In this document: piece by piece, positions 24,121-32,659 of the stretch | How positions within the stretch are numbered: the stretch's first letter is position 1 | How the letters are laid out: each line of letters begins with the position of its first letter | DNA from: Aldehydirespirator sp965203635 | GTDB taxonomy: Bacteria > Actinomycetota > Acidimicrobiia > Acidimicrobiales > Aldehydirespiratoraceae | Assembly (NCBI GenBank): GCA_965203635.1 | Contig: OZ241903.1 | Location: forward strand, 2,046,001-2,110,000 | Reading direction: 5' to 3' | DNA length: 64,000 nt | Translations under genes and position numbers: made by a program | The notes under the pieces: generated by a model | Seen by the model: only the letters and a program-made list of their open reading frames with translations | What the model was told of the DNA's origin: nothing | Databases searched by the model: none

Positions 24121-24954
24121 ATGGCGACCCTGACCACCAACGACGGCGTCGAGCTGAGCTACGACGTCGCCGGGACCGGCCACCCGCTGGTTCTGGTCCA
24201 CGGGTGGAACCAGACCGCGGCGCTGTTCGAGCGGCAGGTGGCCGGCCTGAGCGACCGCTTCAGGGTCATCACCTTCGACCTGCGCGGCCACGGCGAGTCC
24301 GAGCGGCCCGACCACGGCTACCGCATCGCCCGCTACGCCGTGGACCTCCGGACCGTGATCGACGAGGTGGCCGGGCAGCCCGCCCACGTACTCGGCCACT
24401 CGATGGGGTGCTGCGTGCTGTGGTCGTACTTCGACCTGTTCGCCGGCGACGGCATCGACAGGGCCGTGTTCGTGGACATGATGACCCACCCCATCGCCAA
24501 CCCCGCCTTCACCGAGCAGCAGGTCGCCGACTACGGATCGATCCTCAGCGCCGAGGCCTTCTTCGGCGTCTTCAACGGCCTCACCGCCGGCGCGGCCGCC
24601 CAGGTCGTGCCCGGCCTCATCGACGGGATGGTCACCGAGAACATCTCCACCGAGGACAAGGCCTGGCTGCTGGCCGAGAACGCCCGCATGCCGGGACCAC
24701 TGTCGGCCCGCGAGTTCTTCACCGACATCCTGGCCGACTGGCGCGACGTCCCGCCCCGGATCAACCGGCCATCCCTCTACATCGCCGGCGAGGGGTCGTT
24801 CGTACCGGCCTCGGCCACCCGCTGGGCCGCCGAGCAAACCCCCGGCGCCGTCTTCGAGTCGATCCCAGCCGACAAGGGCGGCAACCACTTCATGTTCATC
24901 GAGAACCCCGACCGGTTCAACCGGCTCGTGGCCGACTTCTTGTCCGCGGCGTGA
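24121..24954 (+). CDS. Alpha/beta hydrolase
   Basis: A 277-residue alpha/beta hydrolase with the oxyanion segment LVHGWNQTAALF, FDLRGHGESERPDHGYRI, the nucleophile elbow GHSMGC (Ser ~99) and a C-terminal His in GGNHFMFIENPDRF. This arrangement is typical of esterases, lactonases and haloalkane-dehalogenase relatives; the substrate is unknown. A GAGGAG site lies 7 nt before the ATG. It precedes the ABC transporter genes in the same direction and could process the imported or exported compound. Confidence 0.88.
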   Translation: MATLTTNDGVELSYDVAGTGHPLVLVHGWNQTAALFERQVAGLSDRFRVITFDLRGHGESERPDHGYRIARYAVDLRTVIDEVAGQPAHVLGHSMGCCVLWSYFDLFAGDGIDRAVFVDMMTHPIANPAFTEQQVADYGSILSAEAFFGVFNGLTAGAAAQVVPGLIDGMVTENISTEDKAWLLAENARMPGPLSAREFFTDILADWRDVPPRINRPSLYIAGEGSFVPASATRWAAEQTPGAVFESIPADKGGNHFMFIENPDRFNRLVADFLSAA

Positions 24955-25002
24955 CCGATGACCTCCAACGACAGCCCATTAATCCCACAAGGGGGAAGAC
25001 CA

Positions 25003-26376
25003 ATGACAACCAGGAAGCGACTCTTCCGGATCCTGGCCGCCATGCTGGCGCTCGCGCTCGTGGCCGCGGCCTGCGGGGACGACGACGGCGACGCCGAGCC
25101 GGCAAGCACCACCGCGGCCCCGGCGCCCACCGAAGCACCAGAGGCCCCGGCCGAGCCAGAGCCGTCGGAGCCTGAGGCCACGGAGCCTGAGGTCACGGAG
25201 CCTGAGCCGGCGGAGCCCGAGGCCGCGGAGCCCGAGCCGGCCGAGTCTGAGCCCGCCGCGCCCATGGACCTCGACGTCGACGCCATCCTGGCCGCCGACC
25301 TGGCCGACTGCGGCCCGGCACCGCAGGGGGAGCCGCTGCGGATCGGCTACGCCGCCGACTTCTCCGACCTCGGAGGCTTCGTCGACATCCCGGCGGCCAA
25401 GGCGGCCGAATACTTCGTCGAGCTCCTCAACTGCTGGGGCGGCGTGGACGGCCATCCGGTCGAGATGGTGATCCGCGACATCGAGGGAGACCCCGAGACC
25501 GCCGGCCGGGTCGCCCAGGAGCTGCTCGACGAGAACGTCACCGCCATCCTCGGCCCGGCCTTCTTCGACGTCAACCAGGCCATCCTCCAGGTCACCGCCA
25601 CCCGGGTGCCGACCATCTCGGTGTCGTCCACCGAGCCGCTGCTGGCCGACCCTGAGCAGCTGTCGCTGCTGGCCTCGTTCACCGACACCGCCCAGGCGGT
25701 GGCGGCCGCGCAGTTCGCCATCGAGAAGGGCTGGACGACCGCGGTCACCTTCAGCGTCCCGGGGCCCTACTTCGGCTACGTCGTGGAGGTCTTCACCGAG
25801 GAGTTCGAGTCGCTCGGCGGGCAGGTGCTCGGCGACTACCCGTTCGTGCCCGCCCAGACCACCGACTTCTCGGCCCAGGTCAACGAGATCGCCGGCCTGG
25901 ATCCCCAGCCCGACGTCGTGTACTCGGCGCTGCTGGCCTTCCAGGCCGCCATCCTGGGGGCCCAGCTCAGCGAGGCCGAGGTCGGTGCCGAGATGCTGGT
26001 GGCCGACGCCTTCACCGCCACCGGCGGCTACTTCGTGGACGGCGTGGAGGGGTTCTTCCACACTTCGCACACCTTCCCCGAGCCCGACGGCCGGATGGTG
26101 CGCTTCCTGGCCAGCTACGAGGCCGCCAAGGGCGGCGTCCTCGAGAGCGAGTCGTACTCGGCGCTGGCCGCCGACGCCATCCTCGTGATCTCCGACGCCG
26201 TCATCCGCTCCGGCTCGCTCGACCCGGTCACCGTAGGCGAGGCCATCGTCGCCGGCACCGGCGTCGACGGCCTGACCGGGGTGCTGGCCTACAACGGTGG
26301 GGGCTCGCCCAACACGCCCGTGTACGTGCACGAGGTCGTGAACGGCCAGCCGACCCTTGCCGCGGTCTACGGCTGA
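25003..26376 (+). CDS. Branched-chain amino-acid-type ABC substrate-binding lipoprotein
   Basis: A 457-residue extracellular binding protein. The signal LLAAMLALALVAAAC gives a lipidated Cys at ~24. Residues ~28-85 are a Pro/Glu/Ala/Thr linker of repeated EPE-type units. The rest is a periplasmic-binding type I (LivJ-like) domain: GYAADFSDLGGFVDIPA, ILGPAFFDVNQAI, TISVSSTEPLL, and SALAADAILVISDAV. GGGGGAAG-like site upstream of the ATG at 25003. The natural ligand may be an amino acid, amide or acyl compound; the neighbouring hydrolase hints at the last. Confidence 0.9.
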   Translation: MTTRKRLFRILAAMLALALVAAACGDDDGDAEPASTTAAPAPTEAPEAPAEPEPSEPEATEPEVTEPEPAEPEAAEPEPAESEPAAPMDLDVDAILAADLADCGPAPQGEPLRIGYAADFSDLGGFVDIPAAKAAEYFVELLNCWGGVDGHPVEMVIRDIEGDPETAGRVAQELLDENVTAILGPAFFDVNQAILQVTATRVPTISVSSTEPLLADPEQLSLLASFTDTAQAVAAAQFAIEKGWTTAVTFSVPGPYFGYVVEVFTEEFESLGGQVLGDYPFVPAQTTDFSAQVNEIAGLDPQPDVVYSALLAFQAAILGAQLSEAEVGAEMLVADAFTATGGYFVDGVEGFFHTSHTFPEPDGRMVRFLASYEAAKGGVLESESYSALAADAILVISDAVIRSGSLDPVTVGEAIVAGTGVDGLTGVLAYNGGGSPNTPVYVHEVVNGQPTLAAVYG

Positions 26377-26420
26377 GAGCAACCGCCCAACATTCGGACC
26401 ATTCGGGCCGCCCGGACGCC

Positions 26421-27128
26421 GTGCTGACCCTTGATCGGGTCGAGGTCACCTACGGCGGCGTCCGGGCGGTCCACGGCGCCTCGATCGCGGTCCCCGAAGG
26501 CGAGCTGGTAGCCCTCATCGGCCCCAACGGAGCCGGCAAGAGCAGCCTGCTGAACGCCATCATCGGGCTGCACGCCCCCAGCGGCGGCGCCATCCGCCGG
26601 CACCGGACCGACGTCACCGGCTGGTCCCCCCAGCGGATGCTGCGGGCCGGCGTCGCCCTGGTCCCCGAGCACCGCCGGATCCTGACCGGGCTGACCACCG
26701 AGGAGAACCTGCTCGTCGCCGGGATCCTCACCGCCGGGCGAACCCGCCGCCGGCTCGCCGCCGAGATGATGGAGCGCTTCGAGGTGCTCGGCCGCCAGCG
26801 GTCCACGCCCGCGGGCCTGCTGTCGGGCGGCGAGGCCCAGCAGCTGGCCATCGCCCGGGCGCTAATGAGCCGGCCGAGTGTGCTGCTGATGGACGAGCCC
26901 GCCCTCGGGCTGGCGCCCCTGCTGCGCAGCCAGGTGTTCGATCTGCTCGGCGAGCTGGCCGCCGCGGGCACCACTCTGCTCGTCGTCGAGCAGGACGCCC
27001 ACCGACTGCTCGAGATGGCCGACACCGCCTACATCATGCGCAGCGGCGACATCGTCGCCAGCGGCCCGGCCGGCGAGCTGGCCGAGCGCGAGGACCTCTT
27101 CGAGGCGTTCCTCGGCAACGGCACGTGA
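26421..27128 (+). CDS. livF: ABC transporter ATP-binding protein LivF
   Basis: A 235-residue ATPase: Walker A GPNGAGKSS, signature LSGGEAQQLAIARAL, Walker B VLLMDEPALGLAP, and a switch His-equivalent region VVEQDAHRLLEMAD. The LivF subtype is shown by ALVPEHRRILTGLTTEENL. The start is GTG at 26421. In most liv operons livF is last; here it follows the binding protein and precedes livH. The stop is followed by a near-duplicate of the stop region that supplies the livH start. Confidence 0.9.
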   Translation: MLTLDRVEVTYGGVRAVHGASIAVPEGELVALIGPNGAGKSSLLNAIIGLHAPSGGAIRRHRTDVTGWSPQRMLRAGVALVPEHRRILTGLTTEENLLVAGILTAGRTRRRLAAEMMERFEVLGRQRSTPAGLLSGGEAQQLAIARALMSRPSVLLMDEPALGLAPLLRSQVFDLLGELAAAGTTLLVVEQDAHRLLEMADTAYIMRSGDIVASGPAGELAEREDLFEAFLGNGT

Positions 27129-27142
27129 CGGGCGGCACGTGA
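27119..27142 (+). repeat. Duplicated livF/livH junction
   Basis: CGGCACGTGA occurs at 27119-27128, ending in the livF stop, and again at 27133-27142, where it supplies the GTG/ATG start region of livH. The period is 14 bp. Confidence 0.75.
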
Positions 27143-28029
27143 TGGTCGAGCTCATCCAGCAGCTGATCGACGGGCTCGGTCTCGGCAGCGAGTACGCCCT
27201 GCTGGCGCTCGGGATCGGCCTGACCTTCGGGGTCATGCGCATGATCAACTTCGCCCACGGTGAGCTCATCACCGTCAGCGCCTACGTGGCCTACGGGCTG
27301 ACCCTCTTCGGGCTGGACTGGTGGGCGCTGGTCCCGGTCATCGTGGCCACCTCGATCGCCACGTCGGTGGCCCTCGAGCTGGTGGCGTTCAGGTGGGTGA
27401 GGGGCGCCAGCGACTTCGCCATGCTGCTCATGTCCTTCGGCGTTCACTTCGTGGTGCAGGCCGGCTTCGTCATGTACGTGTCGGCCAGCGCCCGGGCTTT
27501 CGACCGGCCGAGCTGGATCAACAACACCGTGTCGGTGGGCGGGGTGCGGGTCGAGGTGGTCGATGTCGCGGTGATCGCGGTCACGGTGGCGACGCTGCTG
27601 GCCACGCTGGCCATCCTGCGCAGGACGGTCTACGGGATGGCCATCCGGGCCGCAGCCGAGGACTTCGACACCGCCCAGTTGCTCGGCGTCCGCAGCAACC
27701 TCGTGATCCGCGCCGCGTTCGCGCTGGCCGGGCTGCTGGCCGGGGTGGCGGCGGTGCTGTTCCTCATGAGGACCGGCCGGGCCGCGCCCGCGGCCGGGCT
27801 CATCCCCATGCTCAAGGGCGTCCTCGCGGCCCTCATCGGCGGCCTCGGCCGGCTCCAGGGAGCGGTGGTCGGCGGCCTCGTGCTCGGCGTGGTCGAGGTG
27901 CAGCTCGTGTCGAGGCTGCCCGACGAGGTCGACGGCATGGTCAACGGGATCGTCTTCGTGCTGATCGCGCTGCTGTTCATCTTCCGGCCCGCCGGGATGC
28001 TGCAGACCGCCGCCGCGGAGCGGGTGTGA
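27142..28029 (+). CDS. livH: ABC transporter permease LivH
   Basis: A 295-residue permease with about eight membrane helices. LGLGSEYALLALGIGLTFGVMRMINFAHGEL is the LivH opening, and EDFDTAQLLGVRSNLVIRAAFALAGLLAGVAA is the cytoplasmic coupling loop. AALIGGLGRLQGAVVGGLVLGVVE is the second conserved segment. ATG 27142 is preferred; a GTG one codon earlier is also possible. The stop overlaps the first of several GTG codons of livMG. Confidence 0.92.
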   Translation: MVELIQQLIDGLGLGSEYALLALGIGLTFGVMRMINFAHGELITVSAYVAYGLTLFGLDWWALVPVIVATSIATSVALELVAFRWVRGASDFAMLLMSFGVHFVVQAGFVMYVSASARAFDRPSWINNTVSVGGVRVEVVDVAVIAVTVATLLATLAILRRTVYGMAIRAAAEDFDTAQLLGVRSNLVIRAAFALAGLLAGVAAVLFLMRTGRAAPAAGLIPMLKGVLAALIGGLGRLQGAVVGGLVLGVVEVQLVSRLPDEVDGMVNGIVFVLIALLFIFRPAGMLQTAAAERV

Positions 28030-28100
28030 GCGGGGGAGCGGGTGTGGCCGGCGGAGCGGGTGTGAGCGGGGGAGCGGGTGTGGCCGGCGGAGCGGGTGTG
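28026..28100 (+). repeat. 18-bp tandem repeat carrying GTG starts at livMG
   Basis: Four 18-bp units alternate GTGAGCGGGGGAGCGGGT and GTGGCCGGCGGAGCGGGT, ending at a fifth GTG (28098). Each unit contains a GGAG ribosome site 5 nt before the next GTG, and all are in frame (V-S/A-G-G-A-G). The first GTG overlaps the livH stop. Confidence 0.95.
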
Positions 28101-29948
28101 ACCGGCCTGGTCCGGCGGGTGCTTCCGGACATGGCCGCCGGCGGCCTGCTGTTCGCCGCAGTCGCCGCGGTCGGGCTCCTCTACGTCTGGGGCGTGGGCG
28201 ACGCAGCCTCCGAGCGGCTGTTCACTTCGCTGCTCATCAACGCCACCGTTGTGGTCGGGATGCAGATCTTCATAGGCAACACCGGGATCCTGTCGTTCGG
28301 CCACGTCGGGTTCGGAGCGGTGGCCGGGTACGCCTTCGTGCTGTTCGCCATAGACGGCGAGCGCAAGGCCCGTCTGGTGCCCGACGCCCCGTTCGGGCTG
28401 GTGGACATCACCGTGCACCCGGCCGCGGCCATCGCGGTCGCGGTGGCGCTGACCGTGGCCGTGGCCGCGGTGGTCGGGCTCGGGCTGGTGCGCTCGGCCG
28501 CGGCGTCGGGCGCCATCGCCCCCACCGTCATCACGCTGTCGCTGCTGTTCGCCACCTTCGAGCTGGCCGTCAACTGGACCGACCTGACCGGCGGCAACCG
28601 GGCCGGGCTGAGCTTCCGGCCCGGCACCGCCATGGCCGGTCGGGGCTACGCGTACGGGGCGTTCATCCTGGCTCTGGTCGTGGCCGGCCTTTACCGCCGG
28701 TCGCGATCGGCCCGGCTGGCCCGGGCGGTTCGCGAGGACGGCGTGGCCGCCCGCTCGCTGGGCATACACCCCGCCACTCACCAGATGTGGGCCCTGCTGC
28801 TGTCGGTGGCGGTGGTCGCGGTCGGGGCGTCGCTGCGGGTCTGGCTGACCGGCACCATCTCGCCCGAGCGGTTCTTCATCGACTACACCCTGCTGACCAT
28901 CACCATGCTGGTCGTCGGCGGCCGCAACAGCATCACCGGCGCGGCCCTCGGCACCGTGGTGATAACCGTGCTGACCGAGGCCGCCCGGGTAGTGTCGGGC
29001 CCCGACGTCGACCCCGGCCCGTTCGACATTGTCCTGCGTCCGGGCCTGTCGGACCTGGCGCTGGGCGCCTCGATGCTCGGCTTCATGGTCCTGCGGCCCC
29101 GGGGGCTGCTGGACGACTGGGAGCTGGCCGACTGGCTCGGCCCCCGGCTGCGACGATGGCTCTGGATCAGCGGCGCCCTGGAGGCGGCGTCCAGCGAAGG
29201 CGCTGTCGACGTTCCGAGCCCGGTCCATGCTCAGACCCCGAGCCGGCTGGCCGCGGCCGGCCTCACCGTCGACTTCGGCGGCCTGCGGGGCCTCGACAAT
29301 GCCCACATCCTCGCCGGCAGCGGGCGGGTGGTGGGCCTCATCGGGCCCAACGGCGCGGGCAAGACCACCATGCTCAACGCCGTCACCGGCCTGGTTCCCG
29401 CCCAGGGTCGGATCAGTCTCGACAGCAGAGACATCGTCGGGTTGCCGCCGCACCGGCTGGCTCGCCTCGGCCTGGCCCGCACGTTCCAGAACCTGCGGCT
29501 GTTCGAGGCACTGAGCGTGCGGGAGAACGTCGAGGTGGCCGCACTCATCGGCACCCCTTCGTCCCGGCGGGCCGAGCACACCGCGGCCGGCCTGCTCGAA
29601 CTGTGCGGCATCGCCGATATCGCCGAGGTGCGGGCCCGGGCTCTCGACTACGGCGCCTCCAAGCGCCTCGAGCTGGCCCGGGCCGCGGCCCAGGCCCCCG
29701 GGTTCCTGCTGCTGGACGAGCCCACTTCGGGCTTCTCCGAGCTGGAGTCGGTCATCATCGTCGACCAGATCCGCCGCATCGCCGGTGTGCTCGGCTGCGG
29801 CGTGGTGGTGATCGACCACGACCTCGCCTTCATCACCAACATCTGCGACCGGGTCTACTGCCTCGACCAGGGCGCGGTCATCGCGGTCGGATCACCGGCG
29901 GAGATCCGCACCCACCCCGCGGTCCGGGCCGCCTACCTCGGCGGCTGA
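28026..29948 (+). CDS. Fused ABC permease LivM and ATPase LivG
   Basis: A 640-residue protein from GTG 28026, or 616 from GTG 28098. Residues ~28-370 are the LivM permease (GNTGILSFGHVGFGAVAGYAF, AVREDGVAARSLGIHP, MLVVGGRNSITGAALG). After a ~35-residue linker (SEGAVDVPSPVHAQTPS), residues ~405-640 are LivG: Walker A GPNGAGKTTMLNAVTG, LARTFQNLRLFEALSVREN, Walker B FLLLDEPTSGFSE, VIDHDLAFI. The signature loop is DYGASKRLELARA, degenerate from LSGGQ. LivM and LivG are usually separate proteins, so this fusion fixes one half of the transporter. Confidence 0.92.
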   Translation: MSGGAGVAGGAGVSGGAGVAGGAGVTGLVRRVLPDMAAGGLLFAAVAAVGLLYVWGVGDAASERLFTSLLINATVVVGMQIFIGNTGILSFGHVGFGAVAGYAFVLFAIDGERKARLVPDAPFGLVDITVHPAAAIAVAVALTVAVAAVVGLGLVRSAAASGAIAPTVITLSLLFATFELAVNWTDLTGGNRAGLSFRPGTAMAGRGYAYGAFILALVVAGLYRRSRSARLARAVREDGVAARSLGIHPATHQMWALLLSVAVVAVGASLRVWLTGTISPERFFIDYTLLTITMLVVGGRNSITGAALGTVVITVLTEAARVVSGPDVDPGPFDIVLRPGLSDLALGASMLGFMVLRPRGLLDDWELADWLGPRLRRWLWISGALEAASSEGAVDVPSPVHAQTPSRLAAAGLTVDFGGLRGLDNAHILAGSGRVVGLIGPNGAGKTTMLNAVTGLVPAQGRISLDSRDIVGLPPHRLARLGLARTFQNLRLFEALSVRENVEVAALIGTPSSRRAEHTAAGLLELCGIADIAEVRARALDYGASKRLELARAAAQAPGFLLLDEPTSGFSELESVIIVDQIRRIAGVLGCGVVVIDHDLAFITNICDRVYCLDQGAVIAVGSPAEIRTHPAVRAAYLGG

Positions 29949-29964
29949 TTGCCGGGATCCGGGT

Positions 29965-29979
29965 CTCCCGGTACGGGAG
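29965..29979. terminator. Stem-loop between convergent livMG and sterol-reductase genes
   Basis: CTCCCG (29965-29970), loop GTA, CGGGAG (29974-29979), in the 34-nt gap between two convergent stops. An alternative CCGGG/CCCGG stem at 29959-29971 overlaps it. No T run. Confidence 0.4.
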
Positions 29980-29982
29980 GGT

Positions 29983-31110
29983 TCAGTAGATGCCGGGGAA
30001 GATCCGGTACGGCACCCGCTCCTGGTACTCGGCCCACTTCTCCGGTCCGTACTTCTGGGCGCACTCGCGCTCGTCGAAACGCTGGCGGACGGTGAAGAAG
30101 CTGACCACGAAGATCGAGTAGGTCCAGGACCAGAGATTGCCGGGGTGGCCGAACACCAGGGCGAACGAGATGGCCAGGATCCCCTCGCCCAGGTAGTTGA
30201 AGTGGCGGGCCACGCCCCACCATCCGCTGCACAGGATCTTGCGCTCGCCGGCCACGATGTGCTCCGGCTCGACCCACAGGAACTTGCGGTCCGGCCACCG
30301 CTTGAACGTGTACTTCTGGAGGTTGGCGCCCCGGCCGATGGTCCATCCGCCCAGGAACAGAACCGACACCCCGATCAGCCAGAAGTAGGTGAACCCGGTC
30401 GAGTACCCGGGGTCGTCGAGGGGGGCGACGCCCCACAGCGGCAGGATGAACAGCCACCCGTAGGCCACCAGGCCGCCCCACCACAGCTTGAAGCCGATGT
30501 GCTCGTGGATCAGGTCGTAGGTGTAGAGCTGGACCCGCTCCCAGATGAAGTAGTCGAACACGTAGAACGTCCAGAACGCGGCGTACAGGTAGACGCCCGG
30601 ATTGGGGTCGTCGACGTTGTTGTGGTGCCACGCCGCCCCCGACAGGGCATTGAGCGACAGCATCGTGCCGCCCACGACGTACCACCACATCTTGATGTCG
30701 ATGCGTCCACCGAACAGCTGGAGCTCCTGGGACCGGCCCTCCCACAGTGCAAGCCACGGGTTCCGGATCTCGCCGGGGGGCTGGGTGAACACCGACCACA
30801 CCGAGAAGATCACGCAGAACACCGTGCCCCCGAGAACCGCCCACAGCGTCGACCGGTAGAACCAGTCGCGCGGTATGAGCCCGAAGGCCCACACCAGCTC
30901 CGCGATCACGAACACCAGCAGGCCGTTCAGCCGGTAGTTGCGGGGCTCGCCGGTGTCGCGGTCCTTCACGTAGCCGGTGACCCGCCTCGCGGGCAGGGCG
31001 ATCTGGAGCACGAAGAACACCGCGAAGATGATCAACGGCGTGAAGAACGCTGCCACCGCCTCGCCGGTGGTCAGATCGGTGAGGTGCTCTATACCAAGCG
31101 CTTCAAACAC
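29983..31110 (-). CDS. ERG4/ERG24 (sterol C14/C24 reductase) family membrane protein
   Basis: A 375-residue protein with about eight membrane helices. Its C-terminal third matches the sterol reductase family: WWGVARHFNYLGEGILAISF, then RQRFDERECAQKYGPEKWAEY and VPYRIFPGIY, close to the ERG4/ERG24 signature HR..RD...C..KYG and VPYRIIPYIY. The family reduces a sterol double bond with NADPH. Few bacteria make sterols, and no squalene epoxidase or oxidosqualene cyclase is in the window, so the substrate could be an acquired sterol, a carotenoid-like or hopanoid-related compound. The start is GTG at 31110. Confidence 0.85.
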   Translation of the reverse strand: MFEALGIEHLTDLTTGEAVAAFFTPLIIFAVFFVLQIALPARRVTGYVKDRDTGEPRNYRLNGLLVFVIAELVWAFGLIPRDWFYRSTLWAVLGGTVFCVIFSVWSVFTQPPGEIRNPWLALWEGRSQELQLFGGRIDIKMWWYVVGGTMLSLNALSGAAWHHNNVDDPNPGVYLYAAFWTFYVFDYFIWERVQLYTYDLIHEHIGFKLWWGGLVAYGWLFILPLWGVAPLDDPGYSTGFTYFWLIGVSVLFLGGWTIGRGANLQKYTFKRWPDRKFLWVEPEHIVAGERKILCSGWWGVARHFNYLGEGILAISFALVFGHPGNLWSWTYSIFVVSFFTVRQRFDERECAQKYGPEKWAEYQERVPYRIFPGIY

Positions 31111-31198
31111 GGCGGAACGCCCCTTCCTTGGGTTTGGTCGATCGCGATGCGGTCAATCTTGCCAGTCCGGGACCGTCCCCGCCGGTGATGCCTGCCGG

Positions 31199-32593
31199 TC
31201 AGACCTCGTCGAACTCCTCGGGCATGAGGACGAACTCGGGGTAGGTCTCGATTCCCAGCTCGGCGGTGTCCTGGCCCAGGCGCTCGGCCTCAGTGCTCAC
31301 CCGCAGGCCTATCACCATGTCCATCAGCTTCCACACGATGAGCGACGAGATGAACGCGAAGGCGCCGACGGCCACCACGCCCAGCAGCTGTGTGCCGAAG
31401 TTGGCGCCGCCCGCGATGCAGGCCGCCAGCGTCCCCCAGATGCCGCACACCAGGTGGGCGGGGATGGCACCGACCACATCGTCGATCTTGAGCTTCTCCA
31501 GACCCTTGATCGCCAGGGTGCAGATCACGCCGCCGATGGCGCCGATGATGACGGCCCACCAGTGCTCGGTGATGTCGGGCGCGGCGGTGATCGAGACCAG
31601 CCCGGCCAGGGCGCCGTTGAGGCCCGCGAACAGGTCCATGCGACCGAAGATCGGCCGTGAGCAGGCCAGGGCGGCCACCACCCCGGCGGCTGCGGCCAGG
31701 TTGGTGTTGACCAGGATGTTGCTCATGGCCACCGCGTCGGCCGCGCTGCCCAGCGCCAGCTGCGAGCCGCCGTTGAAGCCGAACCAGCCGAGCCACAGGA
31801 TCAGCACCCCCAGAGTCACCACCAGCACGTTGGAGGGCGGGGTCGGCTTGACCGTGCCGTTCTTGCGGAACTTGCCCAGCCGCGGCCCGATGACCAGCAC
31901 CCCGGCCAGGGCGGCCCAGCCGCCGGTGCTGTGAACGATGGTGGATCCGGCGAAGTCCACGAACTCCTGCTCGGCCAGCCAGCCGCCGCCCCAGAACCAG
32001 GATCCGACGATCGGGTAGATGAAGGCGGTCAGGATCAGGGTGAACAGGAAGAACGCCCACATCTTGATCCGCTCTGCGATGGCCCCTGACACGATCGAGG
32101 CCGCGGTCGCCACGAAGACCATCTGGAAGAACCAGTCCGACATGACGGCGTAGCCGTTGCCGACCACCTCGCCGAGATGGTCGGCCGCGCCGTCGAGCAG
32201 GCCCAGCTCGGCGTCCGACGGTCCGTAGAGGAACTGGAACGAGCCGATCACGTCGCCGACGTCGACGTACATCAGGTTGTAGCCGATGAAGTAGTAGGCC
32301 AGGCCGGCGATCGAGTAGATGCCGATGTTCTTGAGGCAGATCATCGAGGCGTTCTTGGTGCGCACCGCGCCCGACTCCAGCATGGTGAAGCCGGCGCACA
32401 TCCACATCACCAGGGCGCCCCAGATCAAGAAGGCGAAGGTGTTCAGGATGAACTTCAGCTCCTCGCGCGGCAGGCCCGACGACTCGACGTGTTCGGTGTC
32501 GGCCAGGGCGACTGCCGGCAGGGCCACCAGGAGCGCGGCGGCCGCCAGCGCAACTCCGGCCGTCTTCAGACCACGCCGTCGAATCGGAGTCAT
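31199..32593 (-). CDS. amt: Ammonium transporter (Amt family)
   Basis: A 464-residue transporter with a predicted signal segment (TAGVALAAAALLVALPAVALA) and 11 membrane helices. Conserved parts are ARTKNAS-like AVRTKNASMI, the FAGSTIVHSTGG segment with pore His, LWLGWFGFNGGS, and DDVVGAIPAHLVCGIWGTLA with the second pore His. The C-terminal tail (~40 residues, VSTEAERLGQDTAELGIETYPEFVLMPEEF) is longer than minimal and could bind a PII protein, but no glnB or glnK is adjacent. GGAGG site upstream of the ATG at 32593. Confidence 0.93.
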   Translation of the reverse strand: MTPIRRRGLKTAGVALAAAALLVALPAVALADTEHVESSGLPREELKFILNTFAFLIWGALVMWMCAGFTMLESGAVRTKNASMICLKNIGIYSIAGLAYYFIGYNLMYVDVGDVIGSFQFLYGPSDAELGLLDGAADHLGEVVGNGYAVMSDWFFQMVFVATAASIVSGAIAERIKMWAFFLFTLILTAFIYPIVGSWFWGGGWLAEQEFVDFAGSTIVHSTGGWAALAGVLVIGPRLGKFRKNGTVKPTPPSNVLVVTLGVLILWLGWFGFNGGSQLALGSAADAVAMSNILVNTNLAAAAGVVAALACSRPIFGRMDLFAGLNGALAGLVSITAAPDITEHWWAVIIGAIGGVICTLAIKGLEKLKIDDVVGAIPAHLVCGIWGTLAACIAGGANFGTQLLGVVAVGAFAFISSLIVWKLMDMVIGLRVSTEAERLGQDTAELGIETYPEFVLMPEEFDEV

Positions 32594-32659
32594 GCGGGAG
32601 CCTCCCTGTGTCGAGGAATGGATACAGATCGGCCGCGACAATAGCAGTAGTAACCAGTC

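Noticed and set aside
27630..29819. 729-codon minus-strand open frame across livH/livMG
   Set aside because: Pure shadow of the high-GC livMG gene; rich in His, Gln and Gly with no recognisable motif.
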